Below, piece after piece: positions 43,618 through 53,656 of a stretch of DNA of 64,000 bases (the stretch's first letter is position 1; the number at the start of each line of letters is the position of its first letter). Origin of the DNA: Gammaproteobacteria bacterium (GTDB lineage Bacteria > Pseudomonadota > Gammaproteobacteria > Burkholderiales > Burkholderiaceae_B); NCBI GenBank assembly GCA_018815245.1, contig JAHIXK010000001.1:24456-88455 (forward strand), read 5' to 3'. Position numbers and translations under genes: made by a program. The notes beneath the pieces are model-generated. The model saw nothing but the letters and a program-made list of their open reading frames with translations, was not told where the DNA came from and did not search any database.

Positions 43618-45216
43618 TCAATCAAGCCCCAAGCTCTCGCGATATTCCTCGTATGTACCGCGATAATCCGTGATGCCATCTTCACGCATTTCGAAAATTC
43701 GCGTTGCAATACCCGACACGAATTGGCGATCGTGTGAAACCACAAACACGGTGCCTTCAAATTTTTCAATCGCGTATTGCAGGGATTCAATTGATTCCAT
43801 GTCGAGGTGGTTGGTGGGTTCGTCCATCAACAACACGTTGTGCCTGCCCAGCATCAGGCGACCAAACACCAGGCGGTTTTTCTCGCCACCGGAACACACT
43901 TTCGCTTGCTTGGTAATCTCATCGTTCGAGAACAGCAAGCGTCCCAAAATACCGCGAATTACCTGATCGTCATCACCTTCCTGGGCAAACCGTTCGGTCC
44001 ACTCTCGCAGGCTTAGTTTTGTGTCAAATTCGTCACTTACATCTTGCGCCATGTAGCCAAGATCTGCATTTTCAGACCACTTCACCTCACCGTAAGTTGG
44101 TTCCAGTGCTTTGGCCAACAGTTTCAACAAGGTGGTTTTTCCCACGCCGTTGGCACCCACAATACCCACTTTGTCGCCTGCTTCAACCATGATTGAAAAG
44201 TCGCGAATCACTTTGTTCTCGCCATAGGTCAGGCTGACATTGTCCAGTTCCACGGCAAGGCGGTGCATTTTCTTTTTCTGCTCAAAACGAATAAACGGGT
44301 TTTGGCGTGAAGATGGTTTCAAAATCACGGTATCTTGCTTGATCTTCTCGATCTGCTTTTGACGTGATGTAGCTTGGCGAGCCTTCGATTTGTTGGCGGC
44401 AAAACGGCGAACGAAGTCTTGCAAATCAGAAATGCGTTCTTTGGCGCGTGCGTTCGATGCCTGTGCGCGTTCACGTGCCTGTGATGCGGCCAGCATGTAA
44501 TCGTCGTAGTTGCCGGGAACCACCTGCAGCGTGCCGTAATCCAGGTCGGCCATGTGCGTGCACACTTCGTTCAGAAAGTGGCGGTCGTGGCTGATGATGA
44601 TCATCGTGCTTTCATACTGGTTCAGCACATTTTCCAGCCAGGCAATTGTATTGATGTCCAGGTTGTTCGTGGGTTCGTCCAGCAACAGCACATCGGGTTT
44701 GGAAAACAGGGCCTGGGCCAGCAACACGCGCAGCTTCCAGCCCGGTGCAATTTCGCTCATCAGGCCGTTGTGCTGTTCAGTGGGTATGCCCGCCCCCAAA
44801 AGCAGTTCACCTGCCCTTGATTCAGCTTCGTATCCGCCAAATTCAGCGTAAACAGCTTCCAGGTCGGCTGCACGCATGTAGTCTTCATCGGTGGCTTCGG
44901 GGTTTGCATACAGGGCATCACGTTCTGTCATGGCGGCCCACATTTCTTTGTGGCCCATCATCACCACGTCCAGCACCCTGAATTCTTCAAATGCAAATTG
45001 GTCTTGGCTCAGTTTGCCCAGGCGCATATGGCGGTCAATGTCTACATTGCCGCTGCTGGGCTCCAGGTCGCCACCCAGAATTTTCATGAACGTGGATTTT
45101 CCGCAGCCGTTTGCGCCAATCAAGCCATAGCGGTTGCCATCGCCGAACTTGGCATTGATATTTTCGAAAAGCGGCTTGGCGCCGAACTGCATGGTGATAT
45201 TGGCTGCGGTGAGCAT
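43618..45216 (-). CDS. ybiT: ABC-F ATPase, YbiT-like
   Basis: A 532-residue soluble protein with two ATP-binding cassettes and no membrane domain. Walker A motifs are GANGCGKST and GANGVGKTT. The second signature is CSGGEKNRL; the first is the variant [10 protein letters not shown] found in YbiT-type members. Both Walker B motifs read [11 protein letters not shown] and [11 protein letters not shown]. The linker between the cassettes (about 240-320) is basic, as in ABC-F factors that bind the ribosomal E site. It would act in translation rather than transport. Confidence 0.93.
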   Translation of the reverse strand: MLTAANITMQFGAKPLFENINAKFGDGNRYGLIGANGCGKSTFMKILGGDLEPSSGNVDIDRHMRLGKLSQDQFAFEEFRVLDVVMMGHKEMWAAMTERDALYANPEATDEDYMRAADLEAVYAEFGGYEAESRAGELLLGAGIPTEQHNGLMSEIAPGWKLRVLLAQALFSKPDVLLLDEPTNNLDINTIAWLENVLNQYESTMIIISHDRHFLNEVCTHMADLDYGTLQVVPGNYDDYMLAASQARERAQASNARAKERISDLQDFVRRFAANKSKARQATSRQKQIEKIKQDTVILKPSSRQNPFIRFEQKKKMHRLAVELDNVSLTYGENKVIRDFSIMVEAGDKVGIVGANGVGKTTLLKLLAKALEPTYGEVKWSENADLGYMAQDVSDEFDTKLSLREWTERFAQEGDDDQVIRGILGRLLFSNDEITKQAKVCSGGEKNRLVFGRLMLGRHNVLLMDEPTNHLDMESIESLQYAIEKFEGTVFVVSHDRQFVSGIATRIFEMREDGITDYRGTYEEYRESLGLD

Positions 45217-45310
45217 AAGTATTGGAAAATTCAGTGATTTTTAACAAAGGTGGCATTATACATGCCCAAGCAAGTCACGGGTAATGCAGGGGTGCTTGCC
45301 GGGCCAGGCT

Positions 45311-46255
45311 TTAGCGAAGGAACTGGGTCAGGCGCGTGGCCTGCCCGGGTGCAATGCCCAACTGCCCCTGCCCACCCTGAAACCAGCAGGCTTTGGGTGT
45401 GCAGTGGCCGAACGGGAAATTCAATACAACGGGTGTACCCCCAAGTTGCTGGTGTACAAATTCTGCCGCACTGTGCAGGGTGTAACCGTTGTCGTGATTG
45501 CCCGGTTTTGGTTCACAAAAATTGCCCAACACTATGGCCTGTTGATCAGCCAAAACACCTGCGTGCAACAGTTGCAGCAGCATGCGTTCAATTTTGTAGG
45601 CTGGTTCGTTTACGTCTTCAAGAATCAAAATTCCGCCGGGCATGGTGGGCAGCCAGGGCGTGCCGATCAGGCTGCACAGCAGGGTCAGGTTACCGCCCCA
45701 CACCGGACCGTTGAGATGCAGTTTTTCCGTGGCACTTTGCAGGTCTGAACATTGCGCATGCCATTGCACATCAACTTGCCCGCGTTGAACCGCGCGCAAA
45801 AAATGTTCTTCTGTTTGCGCATTTACACCTTCTGGCTGGCCGAAATCGAAACACGCCATGGGGCCATGCAGCAAAGTTTCGGGTTTTGCACCGGCATTCA
45901 GCAAAGCTAGCTGCAGGCTTGTAATGTCGCTGTGCCCGCTTAGCAGGTGGCCATGTTCGTTCAGGCACTGTGCAAGTTCTGGAAAATTTAGCTTGGGCAG
46001 CAGGCGACTTAAGCCGTAGCCTCCGCGTGTGGCCATCAGCAATGTGGGGGTTTGTGTTTTAAAAGCCTGTTCCATGCTTGCAGCACGCGTGGTTTCATCG
46101 CCAGCAAAGCGCTGTACGCGCAAACGTGTTTCAGGCATTTCAGTGGTTGAAAAGCCCAGCGATTGAAGCTGCAGGTTGGCGCGATCAAGCAATGCTTCAT
46201 CGATAAGCGCGCCACTTGGCGAGAAAAAAACAAGCTGATTCAACACTGCGTTCAA
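45311..46255 (-). CDS. ldcA: LD-carboxypeptidase (muramoyltetrapeptide carboxypeptidase)
   Basis: A 314-residue cytoplasmic S66-family peptidase that removes the terminal D-Ala from muropeptide tetrapeptides during cell-wall recycling. The family start FFSPSGALIDEALLDRA, the region TRGGYGLSRLLPKLN and the nucleophile region LSGHSDITSLQLAL are visible, with a distal ILILEDVNEPAYKIERML holding the Glu. The length is normal. It follows tadA on the same strand with 12 bases between them and may be cotranscribed. Confidence 0.9.
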   Translation of the reverse strand: MNAVLNQLVFFSPSGALIDEALLDRANLQLQSLGFSTTEMPETRLRVQRFAGDETTRAASMEQAFKTQTPTLLMATRGGYGLSRLLPKLNFPELAQCLNEHGHLLSGHSDITSLQLALLNAGAKPETLLHGPMACFDFGQPEGVNAQTEEHFLRAVQRGQVDVQWHAQCSDLQSATEKLHLNGPVWGGNLTLLCSLIGTPWLPTMPGGILILEDVNEPAYKIERMLLQLLHAGVLADQQAIVLGNFCEPKPGNHDNGYTLHSAAEFVHQQLGGTPVVLNFPFGHCTPKACWFQGGQGQLGIAPGQATRLTQFLR

Positions 46256-46267
46256 TTCATCTCCATT

Positions 46268-47044
46268 TTATAAATACTGTTTCCAAGACCGCACGGGTTC
46301 ACCGTTGAAATAATCGCACAAACTGGCCAGAATGGCGGCCTGCTGAAGCGCCTGCCCGCTTTTCAATGCGTTGCTGCGTTGGGCCAAATCAGTGGCTACC
46401 TGTTCAAGCCCGCGATTCAAAATGTCTTGGGGGCAATGGTAGCCAAGTTGCGCAAGTTCAAGCAGCGTTTCTTTGTTGGCGTTTGGCAGGTGCAACAGGC
46501 TGGCCAGTTCAGCCACTGCCTGTTCCCGTTGTTTGCGGCGGGTTTTGAAAAAACTTCCCAGAATGCTTTCACATTCATCGCCCAGGCAACCCGTTTCAAA
46601 CTGGCAAGGGTGCCACGCTTCCGATTTTTCAAACACCGCCAATGTATCGCTTAAATTGCCGTTGTAACGTGATTGCGCACAGCCAATCACCACACGCCCA
46701 ATGCGCGCATGCAGTATGGCCCCCAAGCACATCAAGCAGGGTTGCAGGGTGACATACAAGGTGGCGTGCACACCCAAACGGTAATTGCTTATTGATTTGC
46801 AGGCCTGTTGAATGGCTTGAATTTCAGCGTGGGCGCAGGCGTCGTTTTTTGAAATGGGTGAATTGTGTGTAGCTGCTATTGCTTCACCGTTGATCACCAG
46901 CACCGCACCAATTGGCACCTCCCCTTCTGCTGCGGCAGCCCGGGCCTGTTCCAGTGCCAGTTGCATCCACGGCACATCGGCAACTTGCCCGCCATGGGGG
47001 TTAAGCGGAAATTTTTTTGGCTGCATAGTCAAGATAGGCCACAT
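46268..47044 (-). CDS. tadA: tRNA adenosine(34) deaminase with C-terminal extension
   Basis: A deaminase converting A34 to inosine in the anticodon of tRNA-Arg. The zinc and catalytic motifs are complete: HAEIQAIQQA and PCLMCLGAILHARIG. The core of about 165 residues (22-185) is followed by about 75 additional residues (KQREQAVAELASLLHLPN through SWKQYL), helical and absent from E. coli TadA. The extension is uncertain in function. The ATG at 47044 gives 258 residues; an ATG 18 bases downstream is equally possible. Confidence 0.9.
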   Translation of the reverse strand: MWPILTMQPKKFPLNPHGGQVADVPWMQLALEQARAAAAEGEVPIGAVLVINGEAIAATHNSPISKNDACAHAEIQAIQQACKSISNYRLGVHATLYVTLQPCLMCLGAILHARIGRVVIGCAQSRYNGNLSDTLAVFEKSEAWHPCQFETGCLGDECESILGSFFKTRRKQREQAVAELASLLHLPNANKETLLELAQLGYHCPQDILNRGLEQVATDLAQRSNALKSGQALQQAAILASLCDYFNGEPVRSWKQYL

Positions 47045-47069
47045 GAATGGCGTCAGTGTGACACAAAAA

Positions 47070-47090
47070 AACCCGGTGCTGGACCGGGTT
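47070..47090 (-). terminator. Terminator of the liv operon
   Basis: Perfect stem AACCCGGT/ACCGGGTT with a 5-base loop and a run of T on the minus strand (TTTTTTT), 6 bases after the livM stop. On the plus strand it is also followed by TTTTT, so it may work in both directions. Confidence 0.85.
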
Positions 47091-47095
47091 TTTCT

Positions 47096-48079
47096 TCACT
47101 TGCCTGCCTTAAGCAACCTGCGGCTGTTCCAGGCCAGTATCTCGCCCACAATGCCTTTGCGAAAGGCCAGCACGACCACAATGAAAATGAATCCGGTCAC
47201 AATCGTAACTTGTTCACCCAGCGACCTGAACCAGTCGATGTTGGTGGTCACTGCCATCCAGGTGCCAAATTCGCCAATGCGGTTTTCCAGCGCAATAATG
47301 ACAATGGCACCCACGATGGGGCCAGCGAGCGTGCCAAGCCCACCTACCAGTGTCATCAACACCACGAGGCCGGACATGGTCCAGTGCACATCGGTCAGCG
47401 TTTCGAACCCCAACACCGTGGCCTTGGTGGCACCCGCCAGGCCGGACAACGCTGCCGACAATACAAACACAAGAAGCTTGTATTTGTCGACGTCGTAACC
47501 CAGCGAAATGGCGCGTGGCTCATTTTCCTTGATGGCCTTAAGCACTTGACCAAATGGCGAGTGCACGGTGCGCACAATCAGCGCATAGCCGGCAATGCAA
47601 ATGGCCAACACCACGTAATACAGGGTCAGGTCGTTGCTTAAATCGATCACGCCAAAAAGGCTGCCGCGTGGTATGCCTTGCAAGCCGTCTTCCCCGCCTG
47701 TAAACGGTGCTTGCAGAAAAATGAAATACAGCATTTGCGCCAGCGCCAGCGTGATCATGGTGAAGTAAATGCCCTGCCTGCGAATGGCCAGTGAACCCAT
47801 GACCAAACCAATGAAGGCTGCGAAAGCCACGCCTGCAACAATGCCGATTTCGAAAGGCAGGCCCAGGTCGCGAATGACATAGCCGGCAATGTACCCTGCC
47901 CCACCCAAAAATGCGGCATGCCCGAACGACAACAAACCGGTGTAACCAATCAGCAAATTGAATGCGCAGGCAAACAGCGCAAAGCACAGCAGCTTCATCA
48001 ACAGCACCGGATACATCATGAATGGTGCTGCCAGTGCGATGAGGATGGCCACAATGGCAATGATTGTATTTTTATTCAT
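47096..48079 (-). CDS. livM: Branched-chain amino acid ABC transporter permease LivM
   Basis: A 327-residue permease with about nine helices. FNLLIGYTGLLSFGHAAFLGGAGYIAGY near the start and SPFGQVLKAIKENEPRAISLGYDV in the cytoplasmic coupling loop are typical of LivM. It pairs with LivH to form the membrane channel for branched-chain amino acids or related small amides. Last gene of the operon, with a terminator directly behind. The actual substrate cannot be told from permease sequence. Confidence 0.93.
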   Translation of the reverse strand: MNKNTIIAIVAILIALAAPFMMYPVLLMKLLCFALFACAFNLLIGYTGLLSFGHAAFLGGAGYIAGYVIRDLGLPFEIGIVAGVAFAAFIGLVMGSLAIRRQGIYFTMITLALAQMLYFIFLQAPFTGGEDGLQGIPRGSLFGVIDLSNDLTLYYVVLAICIAGYALIVRTVHSPFGQVLKAIKENEPRAISLGYDVDKYKLLVFVLSAALSGLAGATKATVLGFETLTDVHWTMSGLVVLMTLVGGLGTLAGPIVGAIVIIALENRIGEFGTWMAVTTNIDWFRSLGEQVTIVTGFIFIVVVLAFRKGIVGEILAWNSRRLLKAGK

Positions 48080-48095
48080 CAGTTTGATGTCCCTT

Positions 48096-48980
48096 TTACT
48101 TCTCGCGACCGAACAAACCGGCCGGGCGGATCATGAGCACAATGGCCATGATGATGAACACCACAGTGGCCGACAATTCGGGATAAAACACGCGGGTCAA
48201 ACCCTCGACAATGCCCAGGGTAAGGCCGGTAATAATTGAACCCAGAATGGACCCCATGCCGCCAATTACGACCACAGCGAACACGGTGATGATCAAGTTT
48301 GAACCCATCAGCGGCGATATCTGAATAACCGGTGCAGCAAGCACGCCAGCAAAGGCTGCCAAGGCAACGCCAAAGCCATATGTCAAGGTAACCATCAAGG
48401 GCACATTGACGCCGAATGCTTCAACCAGTCGCGGGTTTTCGGTGCCGGCACGCAGCAAGGCGCCCAGCTTGGTTTTTTCAATCATGATCCATGTTGCAAA
48501 GCACACCAGCAGCGACGCAACCACAACCCAGGCACGGTAATTGGGCAAAATCATGAAACCCAGGTTGGTCGCGCCCTGAAGTGCTTCGGGCACCGAGTAC
48601 GGTTGACCAGACACGCCGTAGATTGAGCGGAATACACCTTCCAGCATCAAGGTGATGCCAAAGGTGAGCAACAAGCCGTACAAATGGTCGAGCTTGTACA
48701 GCCAGCGCAGCATGGTTTTCTCGATGAGTATGCCGAACGCGCCCACCAGCAGGGGTGCCAAGGCCAGCATCACCCAATAATTCAGGTCAAAGTAAGCCAT
48801 GCCCATCCAGGCCAGGAATGCGCCCATCATGTAGAGCGCACCGTGGGCAAAGTTGATCACGTTGAGCAGGCCGAAAATGACTGCCAGGCCCAGTGACAAC
48901 ATGGCGTAAAACGAGCCATTGACCAAACCTAACAACAACTGCCCCAAAAAGGCTTGCAAGGGAATACCAAAAATTTCCAT
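48096..48980 (-). CDS. livH: Branched-chain amino acid ABC transporter permease LivH
   Basis: A 294-residue permease with about eight helices. LLLGLVNGSFYAMLSLGLAVIFGLLNVINFAHGALYMMGAFL is the standard LivH N-terminus, and LLRAGTENPRLVEAFGVNVP is the coupling loop to the ATPases. It begins 73 bases after the binding-protein gene and ends 16 bases before livM. Part of the high-affinity uptake system encoded at 47096-51784. Confidence 0.94.
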   Translation of the reverse strand: MEIFGIPLQAFLGQLLLGLVNGSFYAMLSLGLAVIFGLLNVINFAHGALYMMGAFLAWMGMAYFDLNYWVMLALAPLLVGAFGILIEKTMLRWLYKLDHLYGLLLTFGITLMLEGVFRSIYGVSGQPYSVPEALQGATNLGFMILPNYRAWVVVASLLVCFATWIMIEKTKLGALLRAGTENPRLVEAFGVNVPLMVTLTYGFGVALAAFAGVLAAPVIQISPLMGSNLIITVFAVVVIGGMGSILGSIITGLTLGIVEGLTRVFYPELSATVVFIIMAIVLMIRPAGLFGREK

Positions 48981-49053
48981 GAATACGAATCCGGGAGCAG
49001 CCCCCCTGCCACTTGGGCGAAGGGAGCTTTGGTCTTATTGCGGTTTTACTGAT

Positions 49054-50259
49054 TTACTTCCACAGGGCGCACTTGGTTTCAGCTTTGGTGGTGAAGGCTT
49101 CCTCACCTGGAATGGACTGCACTACCTTTAGGTAATCCCATGGCTTTTTGGATTCCTTGGCGTCTTTTACCTGCATCAGGAACATGTCGTGAATCATGCT
49201 GCCATCAATACGGTAATAGCCGTTTTTGGCGTACATGTCGTTGACTTTTTGCTTGCGCAGGGCGTCCATCACTTTCGCGCCGTCATCTGTGCCAGCGGTT
49301 TTCACCGCATTCAGGTACTGCAATGTGGCGGAGTAATCGGCAGCGTGCAAGCTGCTGGGCATTTTTTTCATTTTCGAGAAGAAACGTTGTGCCCATTTGC
49401 GCGACTCGTCACTTTGATCCCAGTACCAGCTGTCGGTCAGGTACATGCCTTTGGTTTGACCCAGGCCCAGGGCATGCACATCGTTGATGAACATCAGCAA
49501 GCCAGCCAGTTTCATGGTGCCGGTTACGCCAAATTCGTTCGCTGCCTTGATGGAGTTAATGGTGTCGCCGCCAGCGTTGGCCAAACCCAGAATTTGCGCG
49601 CCAGAAGCCTGCGCCTGCAACATGAATGATGAGAAATCAGACGCTGACAATGGGTGGCGCACCGCGCCCTTGACCGTGCCACCATTGGCTTTTACCACCG
49701 CGGTCGTGTCCGTTTCCAGTGATGTACCGAACGCATAATCAGCGGTCAGGAAATACCAGTTTTTCCCGCCCTGCTTGGTGACTGCTGAGCCGGTGCCTTT
49801 GGCCATGGCCACAGTATCGTAGGCGTAGTGAACGCTGTAGGGGTTGCATTCCTCGTTGGTGATGCGTGCTGTGCCCGCGCCAATCACAAAATTGGGTTTT
49901 TGCTTTTCTGCGGCCACTTTGGCCATGGCCAGTGCGGTGCCGGAATTGGTGCCGGAAATCAGCATGTCAACGCCCTCGGTGTCGAACCACTCGCGCGCTT
50001 TGCTGGCTGCAATGTCAGCTTTGTTCTGGTGATCGGCAAATACAAATTCGATTTTTTTGCCGTTCAGTTTTCCGCCGAAATCGGCGATCGCCATTTTTAC
50101 CGCTTCAACGCCGCCAGGGCCGTCGATGTCGGCGTACAGGCCAGACATGTCGGTGATCATGCCGATCTTGATCGTGTCATTGGACATTTGTGCCTGGGCA
50201 GATCCTGCGGCAAAAGCAAACAAGGCCATTAGTCCGGTTGCGATTGGTTTCAATTTCAT
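49054..50259 (-). CDS. Periplasmic amide/amino acid-binding protein (LivK-like)
   Basis: A 401-residue substrate-binding protein. AAAGGAG precedes three ATGs in a row; the third, at 50259, has the best spacing. A signal peptide (ending about GSAQA-QMS) is followed by IKIGMITDMSGLYADIDGPGG, the first beta strand of Peripla_BP_6 proteins. Longer than LivJ/LivK (about 367), it resembles the binding proteins for urea, amides or aromatic compounds in betaproteobacteria. It determines the specificity of the transporter encoded around it. Confidence 0.92.
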   Translation of the reverse strand: MKLKPIATGLMALFAFAAGSAQAQMSNDTIKIGMITDMSGLYADIDGPGGVEAVKMAIADFGGKLNGKKIEFVFADHQNKADIAASKAREWFDTEGVDMLISGTNSGTALAMAKVAAEKQKPNFVIGAGTARITNEECNPYSVHYAYDTVAMAKGTGSAVTKQGGKNWYFLTADYAFGTSLETDTTAVVKANGGTVKGAVRHPLSASDFSSFMLQAQASGAQILGLANAGGDTINSIKAANEFGVTGTMKLAGLLMFINDVHALGLGQTKGMYLTDSWYWDQSDESRKWAQRFFSKMKKMPSSLHAADYSATLQYLNAVKTAGTDDGAKVMDALRKQKVNDMYAKNGYYRIDGSMIHDMFLMQVKDAKESKKPWDYLKVVQSIPGEEAFTTKAETKCALWK

Positions 50260-50303
50260 CATCATCTCCTTTGGTTTAAGTCCAATCCTTGAAAGGTTGG
50301 TTT

Positions 50304-51014
50304 TTATACGCCCAGCAGCGAATGCAGCACGGGCATTTTTTCATCGAGTTCCCTGGACGCAAATGCTTCCACAATTTGGCCATGTTCCACCACATAGAAC
50401 CGGTCTGCCAAGGGGGCTGCAAAACGGAAATTCTGCTCCACCATCACGATGGTGTAGCCCTTGGCTTTCAGGGTGGTGATCATTTTGGCCAAGGCCTGAA
50501 CAATCACGGGTGCCAGCCCTTCTGAAATTTCGTCCAGCAGCAGCAGTTTTGCCCCGGTGCGAAGAATCCGCGCTACAGCCAACATTTGTTGTTCACCGCC
50601 GGACAATCGTGTGCCCTGGCTGTTTTTGCGTTCAGCCAGGTTGGGAAACATCCCGTAAATTTCCGCAACGCTCATGCCCTTCTCTGTTTTCGATACAAAG
50701 GGGGGCAGCATCAGGTTTTCTTCGGCGGAAAGTGACGAAAAAATACCGCGCTCTTCGGGGCAATAACCCACGCCAAGGTGCGCAATTTTGTGGGTGGCCA
50801 GGTTGATTGCTTCGACCCCGTTGATTTTGATCGATCCTTTGCGTGAACCCGTCAAGCCCATGATGGCGCGAAGCGTGCTGGTGCGCCCTGCCCCGTTGCG
50901 ACCCAGCAGGGTCACCACCTCGCCGGTTTGAACGGTCAGGTTCAGGTCATGAAGAATATGCGATTCACCATACCAGGCGTGCAGCCCCTTGATTTCAAGT
51001 GCCGGGGTGCCCAT
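50304..51014 (-). CDS. livF: Branched-chain amino acid ABC transporter ATPase LivF (Walker A Lys replaced by Arg)
   Basis: A 236-residue ATPase of the LivF type. The signature RLSGGEQQMLAVARIL and Walker B LLLLDEISEGLAP are intact. Walker A reads GRNGAGRTST, with Arg in place of the invariant Lys; the codon is CGC, so it is not a reading error in translation. The replacement may weaken ATP hydrolysis at this subunit, with LivG providing the working site, or may be a variant tolerated in this lineage. Its start overlaps the livG stop by one base. Confidence 0.92.
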   Translation of the reverse strand: MGTPALEIKGLHAWYGESHILHDLNLTVQTGEVVTLLGRNGAGRTSTLRAIMGLTGSRKGSIKINGVEAINLATHKIAHLGVGYCPEERGIFSSLSAEENLMLPPFVSKTEKGMSVAEIYGMFPNLAERKNSQGTRLSGGEQQMLAVARILRTGAKLLLLDEISEGLAPVIVQALAKMITTLKAKGYTIVMVEQNFRFAAPLADRFYVVEHGQIVEAFASRELDEKMPVLHSLLGV

Positions 51015-51784
51015 CAGTGCGCGCCCTCCAGTATTTCTGTGCTGGAACCCATGTAGGCTTCCATCACAGCCGGGTTGCGAGACACCTCTGCGTAACTGCC
51101 TTCAGCCAGCACGGCGCCACGTTGAAGCACGGAAATTCGGTCGGATATACCTGCCACCACGTTCATGTTGTGTTCCACCATCAGGATGGTTCGACCGGTG
51201 GATACTTTCTTGATCAACTGGGTAACACGGTCCACATCTTCGTGTCCCATGCCCTGCGTTGGTTCATCCAGCAGCATCAACTCTGGCTCCATGCCCAATG
51301 TGGTAGCAATTTCAAGTGCGCGCTTTCGGCCATATGGCAGATCGACTGTCATCGTGTCTGCAAAAATTTCCAGATCGACCAAAGCCAGCAATTCCATAGC
51401 CCGGTCGTTCAACACCGAAAGTTTTTTCTCGCTTTGCCAGAAGTAAAACGAATTGCCCAGTGGACGTTGCAGGCCGATGCGAACGTTTTCCAGCGCAGTA
51501 AGATGCGGGAAAACCGCGGAGATCTGAAACGAACGAATGATGCCTTGCCGCGCGATCTGGGCAGGCTTGGCCGAGGTAATTTCCTTGCCGTTGAATAAAA
51601 TCTGCCCCGATGTGGGCGTTAAAAATTTCGTCAACAGATTGAAACAAGTGGTTTTACCCGCACCGTTGGGGCCGATCAGCGCGTGAATATGCCCGCGCCG
51701 CACTTTTAAGTTCACATCGCTGACCGCCGTGAATCCCTTGAATTCCTTGGTCAGATTTCTTGTCTCCAACACTACTTCTGCCAT
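51014..51784 (-). CDS. livG: Branched-chain amino acid ABC transporter ATPase LivG
   Basis: A 256-residue ATPase with a normal Walker A (GPNGAGKTTCFNLL), a Q-loop region GIIRSFQISAVFPHLTALENV, and Walker B LMLLDEPTQGM. The usual LSGGQ signature reads LPYGRKRALEIATTL, as is common in LivG. The first gene of livG-livF-binding protein-livH-livM. Terminates directly into livF. The promoter should lie in the 130 bases to the right, before the guaA terminator. Confidence 0.93.
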   Translation of the reverse strand: MAEVVLETRNLTKEFKGFTAVSDVNLKVRRGHIHALIGPNGAGKTTCFNLLTKFLTPTSGQILFNGKEITSAKPAQIARQGIIRSFQISAVFPHLTALENVRIGLQRPLGNSFYFWQSEKKLSVLNDRAMELLALVDLEIFADTMTVDLPYGRKRALEIATTLGMEPELMLLDEPTQGMGHEDVDRVTQLIKKVSTGRTILMVEHNMNVVAGISDRISVLQRGAVLAEGSYAEVSRNPAVMEAYMGSSTEILEGAH

Positions 51785-51916
51785 GGGTTCTCCATGTTGT
51801 CTTTGTCGTTGTACCGTTCTGTGCCGGGCTGCACGGATGGTTAAATTCCGTCAATGATGTTGGCATGTGAGTATTCATTCGGGAATTAGGGCAAACCTCA
51901 CCCCCGGAAAGAAAAA

Positions 51917-51936
51917 AAGCCCGCAATTGCGGGCTT
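51917..51936 (-). terminator. Terminator of guaA
   Basis: Stem AAGCCCGC/GCGGGCTT with an AATT loop, followed on the minus strand by TTTTTT. It lies 42 bases after the guaA stop and before the liv operon. The rest of the 51785-51978 gap holds no gene. Confidence 0.85.
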
Positions 51937-51978
51937 CTCTGTAAGGCTAGGGTAAGTGACTGGCGCTGTGGGGTTGCT

Positions 51979-53601
51979 TTATTCCCACTCAATGGTGGCA
52001 GGTGGTTTTCCCGACACATCATAAACAACCCGGTTTACGCCGCGTACTTCGTTGATGATGCGATTGGAAATGCGCCCCAACAAGGAATAAGGCAGGTGTG
52101 CCCAGTGGGCGGTCATGAAGTCCAGGGTTTGAACGGCGCGAATGGCCACCACGTATTCATAGGTGCGGCCGTCGCCCATCACGCCCACCGATTTCACTGG
52201 CAAAAACACGGCAAAAGCCTGGCTTGTCAGGTCGTACCAGGATTTGCCAACTTGGTCTTCCGTGCACAGTTCAGCTGCTGCGTCTTTTGCAGTGGCTTTG
52301 GTGTTGCGCAGTTCTTCGATGAATACGGCATCGGCCAATTGCAGAATTTCTGCATATTCAGCCTTGACTTCGCCCAAGATTCGAACGCCCAGGCCAGGGC
52401 CCGGGAACGGGTGGCGATACACCATTTCAGGATCAAGGCCCAATTCAACACCCAGTTTGCGCACTTCGTCTTTAAACAAGTCGCGCAGGGGTTCAAGCAA
52501 TTGCAAATTAAGTGTGTCGGGCAAGCCACCCACGTTGTGGTGGCTTTTAATGCTGGTGGCTTTGCCTGTTTTGGCACCCGCCGATTCAATCACGTCGGGG
52601 TAAATGGTGCCCTGTGCCAACCACTTGGCATTGGCCCGCTGCCCTGCCTCACGCTGGAACACGTCCACAAAAGCCTTGCCGATGATTTTGCGTTTGGCTT
52701 CCGGGTCGGTTACGCCCTGCAACTGGCCCATGAATTCTTCGCATGCATTCACATGCACAACGCGCACGCCCAAGTGCCTGGCGAAGGTCTCCATGACCTG
52801 TTCGCCTTCCTTCAAGCGCAACAGGCCGTGATCCACAAACACGCAGGTGAGCTGGTCGCCAATGGCTTTGTGAATCAGCGCAGCTGCCACGGAAGAATCA
52901 ACCCCGCCTGACAAGCCCAGAATAACTTCATCGGTGCCCACTTGTTGACGAATTCTTTCTACAGCCTCTTCAACAAAGCTAGGCATGGACCAATCGCCTT
53001 TGCAGCCGCAAATATTACGCACAAAACGGGCCAGAATTTCCTTGCCCTTTTTGGTGTGTGTTACTTCGGGGTGAAACTGAACACCGTAAAAACCACGGGT
53101 TTCATCGGCCATGCCTGCGATTGGGCAGGACGGTGTTGATGCCATCAGTTTGAAGCCGCCTGGCAGTTCAGTGACCTTGTCGCCATGGCTCATCCACACA
53201 TTCAGAAGGCCGTGACCTTGCTCGTTGGTTTCGTCTTGAATGCCATCAAACAACTTGGTGTGGCCGTGTGCACGAATTTGTGCATGACCAAATTCCCGCA
53301 CGGTACCCGCTTCTACTTTGCCGCCCAGTTGCATGGCCATGGTTTGCATGCCGTAGCAAATACCCAGCACGGGAATGCCCAGTTCGAATACCAGTTCAGG
53401 CGCTTTGTCGGTGCTGTCGGCATAAGCCGATTGGTGGCTGCCCGACAAAATGATGCCAGAAGCGCCGTAGTCTTTGATGCGTTGCGGTTCGACGTCGCAA
53501 GGCAGAATTTCACAAAACACACCACATTCGCGCACTCGGCGTGCAATCAGTTGAGTGACTTGTGAACCAAAGTCGAGTACCAGAATTTTTTGATGAATCA
53601 T
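51979..53601 (-). CDS. guaA: GMP synthase (glutamine-hydrolysing)
   Basis: A 540-residue enzyme converting XMP to GMP. Amidotransferase domain (about 5-195) with nucleophile Cys in [11 protein letters not shown] and His/Glu in [14 protein letters not shown]-pyrophosphatase domain with [14 protein letters not shown]-terminal dimer domain ending KPPATIEWE. Complete and typical. guaB is encoded upstream on the same strand, separated by a GAF/GGDEF gene, instead of the usual guaBA arrangement. Confidence 0.98.
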   Translation of the reverse strand: MIHQKILVLDFGSQVTQLIARRVRECGVFCEILPCDVEPQRIKDYGASGIILSGSHQSAYADSTDKAPELVFELGIPVLGICYGMQTMAMQLGGKVEAGTVREFGHAQIRAHGHTKLFDGIQDETNEQGHGLLNVWMSHGDKVTELPGGFKLMASTPSCPIAGMADETRGFYGVQFHPEVTHTKKGKEILARFVRNICGCKGDWSMPSFVEEAVERIRQQVGTDEVILGLSGGVDSSVAAALIHKAIGDQLTCVFVDHGLLRLKEGEQVMETFARHLGVRVVHVNACEEFMGQLQGVTDPEAKRKIIGKAFVDVFQREAGQRANAKWLAQGTIYPDVIESAGAKTGKATSIKSHHNVGGLPDTLNLQLLEPLRDLFKDEVRKLGVELGLDPEMVYRHPFPGPGLGVRILGEVKAEYAEILQLADAVFIEELRNTKATAKDAAAELCTEDQVGKSWYDLTSQAFAVFLPVKSVGVMGDGRTYEYVVAIRAVQTLDFMTAHWAHLPYSLLGRISNRIINEVRGVNRVVYDVSGKPPATIEWE

Positions 53602-53656
53602 GAAATGCTTTATTTGGGGATCTTTAAAAAATTGTGTTCCGTTTAAAATGCGGGGA

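Noticed and set aside
43618..45216. Loss of the ABC signature in the first cassette of the ABC-F protein
   Set aside because: The variant [10 protein letters not shown] is the normal sequence at this place in YbiT-type proteins as I know them.
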